Source of the DNA: Candidatus Staskawiczbacteria bacterium RIFOXYD1_FULL_32_13
GTDB lineage: Bacteria > Patescibacteriota > Minisyncoccia > Minisyncoccales > Staskawiczbacteraceae
Reading direction: 5' to 3'
Length of the DNA: 11,000 bases
Assembly: GCA_001820485.1 (NCBI GenBank)
Contig: MHPU01000014.1
Span: forward strand, 1-11,000
Below the pieces are notes generated by a model. The model was not told where the DNA came from. It made no database searches and saw only the letters and a program-made list of their open reading frames with translations. A program made the translations under genes and the position numbers. Positions 5,820 through 11,000 of the stretch are shown here, piece after piece. Position 1 is the first letter of the stretch. Every line of letters starts with the position of its first letter.

Positions 5820-5848
5820 AATATAACATATTGCATTTAATTTTGCAA
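5820..5848 (-). promoter_or_regulatory. rpsT promoter
   Basis: On the minus strand TTGCAA (5848-5843), a 17-base spacer and TATATT (5825-5820). Transcription should start near 5813, about 83 bases before the rpsT ATG. Confidence 0.6.
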
Positions 5849-5864
5849 GTGATAAAATTAAATA

Positions 5865-6443
5865 ATGAAAGAAGATAACTTTTTGGAAAACTTGGTTTAT
5901 AAAATGGTAAAAGCAATTGATAAGAAAAATCAAGAGAGTTTTTTTAATTTAAAATCAACATTTGTATCTGTAGTTTCAAATAAAGAAGACAAAGAGACTC
6001 TCCCACTACAAAATGTTAAGCTTGCAGATATTCAAGATACTGGATATTTAAAAAATGCAATTAAGATTGATGAATATGCTAGAAGAGCAAATTATAGGTG
6101 GAATAGTTTATCTGATAAGGAAAAAGAAAAATATATAAGTAAAAAAGCTAAGAAATCTAATTCTGAAATTGTTTTTTGTGGAGAAAAATTTGCCAAAGAT
6201 CTGGAAAAAAAGTTATGCAGTTTGCAAAAAAAAGCAAATTTTGTTTCTCGCGATGCATATTATGAATTGATGCAATCGGGATATAAAGCAGAAAAAATTT
6301 CTATTAGAAAGAACAGTATTTCTGTACCAGTTCTATGTAATCAACAAGCACTAGTTTTAAAATCAAAAGAAGATTTTGAAAAATTTGTAAAACAGCATGA
6401 AAATAATTTTAACTGGGATATTGAGAAGAGAATGAGAGCATAA
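5865..6443 (+). CDS. Hypothetical protein sharing a domain with the next gene
   Basis: I cannot name this 192-residue protein. It has no signal peptide or membrane helix. Residues 1-60 are mixed helix with a lysine-rich patch. Residues 79-175 contain WNSLSDKEKEKY (79-90), KFAKDLEKK (108-116), AYYELMQS (131-138) and a lysine- and glutamate-rich C-terminal helix. The same anchors in the same order occur in the large protein encoded next (W269, LSD 272-274, KF 297-298, YY 334-335, S340), so the two share a domain. The WNSLSDKEKEKY block also looks superficially like part of an HMG box, but the rest of that fold is not evident. The ATG follows an AT-rich leader with no Shine-Dalgarno. Three bases after its stop the next gene's promoter begins, with no terminator between. 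Confidence 0.7.
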   Translation: MKEDNFLENLVYKMVKAIDKKNQESFFNLKSTFVSVVSNKEDKETLPLQNVKLADIQDTGYLKNAIKIDEYARRANYRWNSLSDKEKEKYISKKAKKSNSEIVFCGEKFAKDLEKKLCSLQKKANFVSRDAYYELMQSGYKAEKISIRKNSISVPVLCNQQALVLKSKEDFEKFVKQHENNFNWDIEKRMRA

Positions 6444-6446
6444 CTA

Positions 6447-6475
6447 TTGACATGCTATCATAAAAGTGGTATAAT
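6447..6475 (+). promoter_or_regulatory. Perfect consensus sigma-70 promoter
   Basis: TTGACA (6447-6452), a 17-base spacer and TATAAT (6470-6475) match the consensus at all twelve positions with the optimal spacing. Transcription should start near 6482, about 30 bases before the ATG at 6512. Confidence 0.85.
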
Positions 6476-6511
6476 TAGACATTGTAACAATAAAAATTAA
6501 ACTTTAAAACT

Positions 6512-6592
6512 ATGGGAGAAACGCCAAGAGACGAAGAAATTTTACAATCCCCAGTAGAAGGGGGGGTGATGTTGAGTTGCAAGAAGATATAA
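6512..6592 (+). other. Displaced 5' end of the large gene, frameshifted at poly-G
   Basis: The ATG at 6512 opens a short frame (MGETPRDEEILQSPVEGG, then out-of-frame residues) that ends at TAA 6590-6592. The seven G at 6560-6566 are the likely break: with eight G the frame would read on as EGGGDVELQEDINNL directly into the large protein. So 6512 is probably the original start, and the tract is either a slippage switch or a one-base error. Confidence 0.7.
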
Positions 6593-8664
6593 ATAATCTT
6601 AAAAAAATAATAGAAAAAAGAGGTGCTAAAAAAAAGTTAATTGAAATATTTAAAGATGATGTTGATGGATTAGTAAAAATAATAGATGCTCAAAATTTGG
6701 CACTTCATGAAGGGGCAAAAAATAGCTTAATTTTATCAAGAGATGAATTGGCTGTTTTGGAGGGCGTCAGAGATCAAATTTATAAAGATTCGGGAAACGG
6801 AGAAGTAAAAGAGGCTGTTGAGCTAGAAGATGATCAGGGGGTTGATTTAACTGAAAGCGTAGGTAAAGAACAAAAAAAGATTGCCAAGCAAGAAGTTTTA
6901 GATAATATTAAACAGTTATATAATATTTTTGAAAATATGGAAAAAGGCATATCTCCATCTGATGATGATATAGAACTGGCAAATGAGATTTTAAAAGTTA
7001 TAAAAGATAGAGGATTTTATTTTAAAAAACCAAAAGAGCTTGAGATTGCAAAAAAGTTAGAAAGATTAGCTAATTATGTTTATATAGGACCTGAACCAAG
7101 CCCCTTTGTATCAGCAGTACATAGAATGGCTGAAGTTGCGGGCAAAAAAGATATTGAAGAATTAGAAGATGCGAGGAAAGATTTGCTTGATGCGTATAAA
7201 AAACAAACTATTGGTGGTGATTTAGATACCGAAGCAAAAGAAAAAGCCAAAGAAGAAATTGAAGACTCTTTGTTCCCTGGTCGCGTTGGAAAGCTTGATC
7301 AAAAAAACAGAGAAAGGCTGTTAGATTTTTATACAGAAAAGTTAAAAGAAAAAAAATATATTGAAATCGCACTAGCTTGTTGGGACAAATTATCAGATCA
7401 AGATAAAGCAGAGAAAATAGCAATATTTGGTACAAAAGCCAAAGCAGAAAAAAAAGCTAAGCAAAAATTTATTAATGAGTTGGAGGATAAGAGAATCAAG
7501 TTAAATGGTAGATTTAAGGATTGGAATAAAAAACATAAAGATATGGGTAGAGAAATAGAATTTGACAAAGAGTCTTATTATGGTTTTTTAGAATCTAATA
7601 GGGCACCCGAAGATATCTTAAATCTTACTGAAAAGAAAAGTGATGGTAATTTTTATTTTAAAGAACGAGAAATAGAAGATTTGCGAAATAATGTAGCGAG
7701 TATGAAAGATTATTTTAATGCTAATGCTAGAAGAGAATCTGTGCAGTTATTAAACGAAAGAATTAAAAATAGCAAGGAAAAATTCCAAAATGTAAAAAAT
7801 GAGAAAGCCAGAGAACTTGTAAAAGATGCTATTAAGGATGAGTGGATTAGTAGGGCTATCGCAAGATTGAAAAAGGACAAGCCAGAGATTGCAGATCAAA
7901 TAGACGGGGAATATTTGTTTGATAATTTTGATAAGATAAAATTTGATAAGAAATCAACAAAAAAAGACCAAGAAGAAATAAAAAGATATTTAGATAAAAA
8001 ATATAATGTTTTAGTTTTACCTGAAGATGATGACTTATTGGATTTAGAGGAATTAGAAGCAGAGCCAAAAAAATCATCAGATGATGAAGATTTTATATTA
8101 GCTCCATCACCAGATAGTGAAGACAGAGAAATAGATTTGGATTTACCAGATTGGGAAACTCCAGAATTTGAAGCAGAACAAATGGCAAGAAAGTCGCCAA
8201 ATCCAGATAATAAAGATTTTTCGCTTGCAAGTGGTAATTATGCGGGTCAAGTAGAAGGAATTGATAAAAGAGACTCATTGATTAAAGAGAATATAAATCG
8301 GGCAAATAATTTTGAAGAATTATATGAGTTTTTGGATTCAAAAGGCATGATTGGTGGATATGGCGTACAAGATATAGAAAAAGGTATACAAGCATTAAGA
8401 GATGTTGCAAGATTGCTTATCGAAGAACATAATTTTACTGAAATAGAGGTTGAAAGTGAAATAGAAAACAGTATGGCTGGTATTAATACTATAACGAGAA
8501 TGTACGGATTAAGAGAAAAGGTTAAAGAACTCTTAATAATAGAAATTCAAAGAATGATAAAAGATAGAGACAGTAAAAGAGGGCTATTTAATAAGGCGAT
8601 GGGATGGCTCTTACCGATAGACCAAATAAAAGGAGTATTTAAAAATAAAAAAGCTGATAAATAA
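6577..8664 (+). CDS. Large charged helical protein of unknown function
   Basis: The uninterrupted frame encodes 695 residues from a TTG at 6577, a poor start; adding one G to the run at 6560-6566 joins it to the ATG at 6512. I do not recognise a catalytic domain. No signal peptide or membrane helix is seen, so it is probably cytoplasmic. Long charged helices or coiled coils cover about 1-170 and 185-260. Residues 265-370 match the domain in the preceding gene. Residues 482-540 are a very acidic, probably disordered linker (PEDDDLLDLEELEAEP, then DSEDREIDLDLPDWETPE). Residues 568-660 form a separate helical C-terminal domain (NNFEELYEFLDSKGMIGGYG, later ITRMYGLREKVKELL). The last residues are basic. 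A perfect promoter precedes it and a strong terminator overlaps its stop. The acidic linker between folded parts suggests a scaffold or binding protein, but that is inference. Confidence 0.75.
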   Translation: MQEDINNLKKIIEKRGAKKKLIEIFKDDVDGLVKIIDAQNLALHEGAKNSLILSRDELAVLEGVRDQIYKDSGNGEVKEAVELEDDQGVDLTESVGKEQKKIAKQEVLDNIKQLYNIFENMEKGISPSDDDIELANEILKVIKDRGFYFKKPKELEIAKKLERLANYVYIGPEPSPFVSAVHRMAEVAGKKDIEELEDARKDLLDAYKKQTIGGDLDTEAKEKAKEEIEDSLFPGRVGKLDQKNRERLLDFYTEKLKEKKYIEIALACWDKLSDQDKAEKIAIFGTKAKAEKKAKQKFINELEDKRIKLNGRFKDWNKKHKDMGREIEFDKESYYGFLESNRAPEDILNLTEKKSDGNFYFKEREIEDLRNNVASMKDYFNANARRESVQLLNERIKNSKEKFQNVKNEKARELVKDAIKDEWISRAIARLKKDKPEIADQIDGEYLFDNFDKIKFDKKSTKKDQEEIKRYLDKKYNVLVLPEDDDLLDLEELEAEPKKSSDDEDFILAPSPDSEDREIDLDLPDWETPEFEAEQMARKSPNPDNKDFSLASGNYAGQVEGIDKRDSLIKENINRANNFEELYEFLDSKGMIGGYGVQDIEKGIQALRDVARLLIEEHNFTEIEVESEIENSMAGINTITRMYGLREKVKELLIIEIQRMIKDRDSKRGLFNKAMGWLLPIDQIKGVFKNKKADK

Positions 8665-8677
8665 TATCAGCTTTTTT
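8647..8677 (+). terminator. Terminator overlapping the end of the large gene
   Basis: AAAAAAGCTGATA (8647-8659), loop AATAA, TATCAGCTTTTTT (8665-8677): a perfect 13-pair stem ending in T. The stop codon at 8662-8664 lies in the loop, so the last codons form part of the hairpin. Confidence 0.9.
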
Positions 8678-8690
8678 GTTGTAAAAGAGT

Positions 8691-8800
8691 TGTCATTGCG
8701 AGCGAAGTTTGCCTGCTCTGCAGGCGACGAGTGTGGCAATCCAGAGCCAGTGGTACTAACTCTAGATTGCTTCGTCGCTTGCGAGCTCCTCGCAATGACA
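8691..8800. mobile_element. 110-base inverted-repeat element (MITE-like)
   Basis: Perfect 12-base terminal inverted repeats TGTCATTGCGAG and CTCGCAATGACA bound a GC-rich segment. Inner arms GCGACGA/TCGTCGC and CAATCCAGAG/CTCTAGATTG (one mismatch) pair as well, so the whole unit can fold as one long hairpin. The left arm carries an extra hairpin, GCCTGC-TCT-GCAGGC (8711-8725), with no counterpart on the right. It lies between two convergent genes, carries no gene, and belongs to a type of palindromic repeat found dispersed in many bacterial genomes. Confidence 0.8.
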
Positions 8801-8823
8801 AAGAAGAAATAATGGCACGGAAG

Positions 8824-8860
8824 AAATCTGTGATTTGTGAAAATCTGTTTTAAATCTGTG
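8824..8860. repeat. AAATCTGTG short repeats downstream of uvrB
   Basis: AAATCTGTG occurs at 8824-8832 and 8852-8860, with AAATCTGTT between, overlapping the uvrB stop. This looks like a low-complexity dispersed repeat; no terminator for uvrB is evident apart from the inverted-repeat element beyond it. Confidence 0.4.
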
Positions 8861-10925
8861 TTAATTTGTTTATCAAATCGCGGAGCTCGGCTGCGCGCTC
8901 AAAATCAAGATTCTTAACTGCTTGCTTCATTTCTTTTTCTAGAAGCCTTTTGGTCCTGAGCTTGTCGAAGGATTTGTCATTTAGCATCGGAAATTCTAAT
9001 GTTATATCTTCTTTTTTGGACATATCCCAATCTCTAATATTTTTTATAATAGCAGTTGGAGTAATATTATTTTTTTTATTATAATTTTCTTGAATTTTTC
9101 TTCTTCTGTTTATTTCATCAATTGCACCCTGCATAGACATTGTTGTTTTATCTGCATATAAAATGATTTGCCCATTTATGTGACGAGCAGCTCTACCCAT
9201 TGTTTGGATTAAAGTTGTTTTGTTTCTTAAAAATCCTTCTTTATCTGCATCTAAAATTGCAACCAATGAAACTTCTGGTAAATCTAGGCCTTCTCTAAGT
9301 AAATTAATTCCAATTAAAACATCAAATTCTCCTTGTCTAAATTTCTTTAAGATTTCAGGTCTCTCTAAAGTTTTTACTTCAGAATGTAAATATTGAGCTT
9401 TAATCCCCCTTTCAAGCAAATAATCTGCAATTTCTTCAGCTAATCTTTTAGTTAAGGTTATTACTAAGACACGTTCCCCGCCAAAAGCTGGCGCATTTAG
9501 GCGGGCGGATTTCAAAGAAATCCGTTTTTGAATTTCTTTTATTAAATCTTGAATTTGATTTTCTGTTTTTCTAATTTTTATTTTTGGTTCCAAAAGTCCA
9601 GTTGGTCTGATAATTTGTTCTATAATATTTTTACCAGATTTTTCAGTTTCATAAATGGCTGGAGTGGCAGAAACATATATTGCTTGCTTTACTCTTTCTT
9701 CAAATTCATTAAATTTGAGTGGTCTATTATCTACAGCTGAAGGTAATCTAAAACCAAAGTTAATTAAAGTTTCTTTTCTTATTTTGTCTCCAATAGACAT
9801 AGCTCTAATTTGCGAAATAGAAATATGTGATTCATCAATAAAAATTAAAGAACCATTATCTTTTTGCTTAAAATAGTCTACTAAAGAAAATGGTGCTTGG
9901 CCTTGTGGTCTGAATTCTAAGTGACTGGAATAATTTTCAATGCCATAGCAAAAACCAGTTTCTTGGAGCATTTCAATATCGTAATTTGTTCTTTGCTCAA
10001 GACGCTCTGCTTCTAAAAGCTTTTTTTGTTTTTTAAGTTCTTTAAGTCTTGCTGTTAATTCATCTTGTATATTTTTAATTGCTAATTTTATTTTGTCATG
10101 TGGAGCTAACCAAAAATGAGCAGGAAAAATAGTATATTTTTTCATACTTGTCATTCCCGACTTGATCGGGAATCTAGAGTCCGTGCTAATACTCTGGATA
10201 CCCGCTTTCGCGGGTATGACAGACATCCTTGAGATTTTATCATTTTCAAATTCCACTCGCAGAATTGTATCACCAGTAACTATAAAAATTTCAATCATAT
10301 CTCCCCTAACTCGAAACACACCTGGTTTAAATTCCCCGCTCGCATCGCTACGCGAAGCGTTGCGGGCGAGAATGTCATTTCTTTGATATTGCAAATCAGA
10401 AAGTTTTAAAATAAACTCTGACCTTTTTATTTTTTGATTTTGTTTTATTTCAAAAGAAATACCTTTGTAGTTTTTTGGGCTTCCTATGTTATATATGCAG
10501 GAAACAGATGCCACCACAATAACATCATCGCGCGAAATTAAATCTTGCACTGCGGAATGTCGCATACGGTCTATCTCTTCATTTATCTTGGCATCTTTTT
10601 CTATATAAGTGTCGGTTTGTGGAATGTAAGCTTCTGGTTGGTAATAATCATAATATGAAACAAAATAATGGACTGCATTATTTGGAAAAAACTCTTTGAA
10701 CTCTTGATAGAGCTGGGCAGCTAAAGTTTTGTTGGGAGAAATTATTAAAGTTGGCTTTTGTATTTTTTCAATTACATTGGCCATTGTAAAAGTTTTGCCA
10801 GATCCTGTAACTCCCAAAAGCACTTGATGCTTGGCACCATTTTTTAAATTTTCAGTTAAAGTTTTTATGGCTTTTGGCTGGTCGCCCGTGGGCTTAAAGT
10901 TAGAAACTAATTTAAATTTTTGCAT
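8850..10925 (-). CDS. uvrB: Excinuclease ABC subunit B
   Basis: UvrB is the damage-verifying helicase-like subunit of nucleotide excision repair; it takes DNA from UvrA and recruits UvrC. Diagnostic features: FKPTGDQPKAI near the start, Walker A GVTGSGKT (38-45), the damage-probing hairpin YYDYYQPEAY (91-100), DESH (364-367), GLDLPEVSLVAILDADKEGF (546-565), helicase motif VI TMGRAARH (575-582), and a C-terminal UVR domain (about 656-690) for UvrC contact. All key motifs are intact, so it should work. At 691 residues it is longer than usual because four palindromic elements are inserted in frame, at about 185-197, 235-260, 468-483 and 651-659. ATG 10925 matches the family start. The AATACT six bases upstream may be a -10 box giving a leaderless message. 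uvrA and uvrC are not in the window. Confidence 0.96.
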   Translation of the reverse strand: MQKFKLVSNFKPTGDQPKAIKTLTENLKNGAKHQVLLGVTGSGKTFTMANVIEKIQKPTLIISPNKTLAAQLYQEFKEFFPNNAVHYFVSYYDYYQPEAYIPQTDTYIEKDAKINEEIDRMRHSAVQDLISRDDVIVVASVSCIYNIGSPKNYKGISFEIKQNQKIKRSEFILKLSDLQYQRNDILARNASRSDASGEFKPGVFRVRGDMIEIFIVTGDTILRVEFENDKISRMSVIPAKAGIQSISTDSRFPIKSGMTSMKKYTIFPAHFWLAPHDKIKLAIKNIQDELTARLKELKKQKKLLEAERLEQRTNYDIEMLQETGFCYGIENYSSHLEFRPQGQAPFSLVDYFKQKDNGSLIFIDESHISISQIRAMSIGDKIRKETLINFGFRLPSAVDNRPLKFNEFEERVKQAIYVSATPAIYETEKSGKNIIEQIIRPTGLLEPKIKIRKTENQIQDLIKEIQKRISLKSARLNAPAFGGERVLVITLTKRLAEEIADYLLERGIKAQYLHSEVKTLERPEILKKFRQGEFDVLIGINLLREGLDLPEVSLVAILDADKEGFLRNKTTLIQTMGRAARHINGQIILYADKTTMSMQGAIDEINRRRKIQENYNKKNNITPTAIIKNIRDWDMSKKEDITLEFPMLNDKSFDKLRTKRLLEKEMKQAVKNLDFERAAELRDLINKLTQI
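8954..8972. repeat. FDKLRT-type palindrome inside uvrB
   Basis: TCCTGAGCTTGTCGAAGGA, read on the minus strand as SFDKLR within KSFDKLRTK (residues 651-659). It is a short palindromic repeat of a widely dispersed type, placed in the linker just before the UVR domain. Confidence 0.75.
9477..9524. repeat. Two tandem palindromes inside uvrB
   Basis: CCCGCC (9477-9482) pairs with GGCGGG (9500-9505); directly next to it CGGATTTC-AAA-GAAATCCG (9506-9524) is a perfect hairpin. Together they add about 16 residues (RISLKSARLNAPAFGG, 468-483) just before the strand VLVITLTKRLAEE of the second helicase domain. Confidence 0.75.
10149..10221. mobile_element. VIPAKAGIQ-type inverted-repeat element inside uvrB
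   Basis: The ends TGTCATTCCCG and CGGGTATGACA are inverted repeats with one mismatch. Inside are TCCCGA-CTTGA-TCGGGA, TCTAGAGT/ACTCTGGA and ACCCGC-TTTC-GCGGGT. Read on the minus strand it gives SVIPAKAGIQSI...RFPIKSGMTS, the well-known translation of this repeat type in many genomes. It is in frame, between VEFENDKISRM and KKYTIFPAHF of UvrB (residues 235-260). Confidence 0.9.
10335..10370. repeat. ASRSDASG-type palindrome inside uvrB
   Basis: CGCA-T-CGCT and AGCG-T-TGCG arms pair around ACGCGA with a single T-T mismatch, within a GC-rich 36-base block. On the minus strand it adds about LARNASRSDASG between YQRNDI and EFKPGVFRVRG (residues 186-197), a site where usual UvrB sequences run straight on. 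Confidence 0.8.
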
Positions 10926-10950
10926 TGTATGAGTATTTTCTAATCAAGAA

Positions 10951-10962
10951 AGGACCCTGAAA
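10951..10962 (-). repeat. Third TTTCAGGGTCCT motif, upstream of uvrB
   Basis: On the minus strand TTTCAGGGTCCT is followed by TTCTTGATTAGAAAATACTC, and the uvrB ATG comes 26 bases after the motif. The same order of elements occurs at 60-91 on the plus strand. It may be part of the uvrB promoter. Confidence 0.5.
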
Positions 10963-11000
10963 TCTCTGCCATAGCTTTGTTGGAAAAGATTGTCGGGAAT

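Noticed and set aside
6088..6134. HMG-box-like sequence in the 5865 protein
   Set aside because: Only the W-x2-LSD-x-EK-x2-Y stretch resembles an HMG box; the N-terminal aromatic core and overall length do not fit, and the match to the neighbouring protein explains the segment better.
8866..10386. Several plus-strand open frames opposite uvrB
   Set aside because: They are antisense shadows of a well-supported gene; some only translate the inserted palindromic repeats.
10944..11000. Open frame on the plus strand at the right edge (reads KDPEISAIALLEKIVGN)
   Set aside because: It reads plausibly as protein but has no start codon before residue 11, follows a stop at 10941-10943, and overlaps the repeated AGGACCCTGAAA motif. 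Too short to call a gene.

Overview
This window comes from an AT-rich bacterial genome, most likely a member of the Candidate Phyla Radiation (Patescibacteria, Parcubacteria-like). I infer this from four things: the style of the proteins, a 5'-3' exonuclease with no polymerase attached, an REP/RAYT-type transposase of the kind common in that group, and many short GC-rich palindromes sitting in frame inside conserved genes. The standard code fits: nearly all stops are TAA and no gene needs TGA read as an amino acid. None of the genes has a convincing Shine-Dalgarno sequence in front of its start.

Layout. Positions 1-289 are non-coding: a repeated TTTCAGGGTCCT motif, a GC-rich stretch ending in a strong terminator (131-173), then an extended -10 promoter. 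A tight plus-strand cluster follows: a 5'-3' exonuclease (290-1183), a membrane HAMP/coiled-coil protein (1193-1855) and the 8-oxoguanine glycosylase mutM (1860-2759). Next is a RAYT transposase (2792-3532) with a 33-base hairpin directly before its start, another overlapping its stop and a third inside its coding sequence. An unknown gene (3693-4247) has its own promoter beside a run of ten G and ends at a terminator. holA, the DNA polymerase III clamp-loader delta subunit (4338-5294), has a promoter placed so that its mRNA should be leaderless. It converges on rpsT, ribosomal protein S20 (5464-5730, minus strand). Divergent from rpsT is an unknown gene (5865-6443). A perfect TTGACA-N17-TATAAT promoter then precedes a large unknown charged protein (6512/6577-8664) whose start is broken by a G-run frameshift. 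After a terminator and a 110-base inverted-repeat element comes uvrB on the minus strand (8850-10925).

How the genes relate. mutM, uvrB, holA and the exonuclease are core replication and repair genes: base excision, nucleotide excision, clamp loading, and flap or primer removal. The strongest unusual signals are (i) palindromic elements of several families inserted in frame in mutM, holA (three sites), uvrB (four sites) and the transposase; (ii) the REP-RAYT-REP unit; and (iii) the unknown pair at 5865-8664, which share a recognisable domain, the second member being preceded by a consensus promoter and a poly-G tract that may switch it on and off. The two unknown proteins are the best candidates for something undescribed, but I cannot assign them a function.
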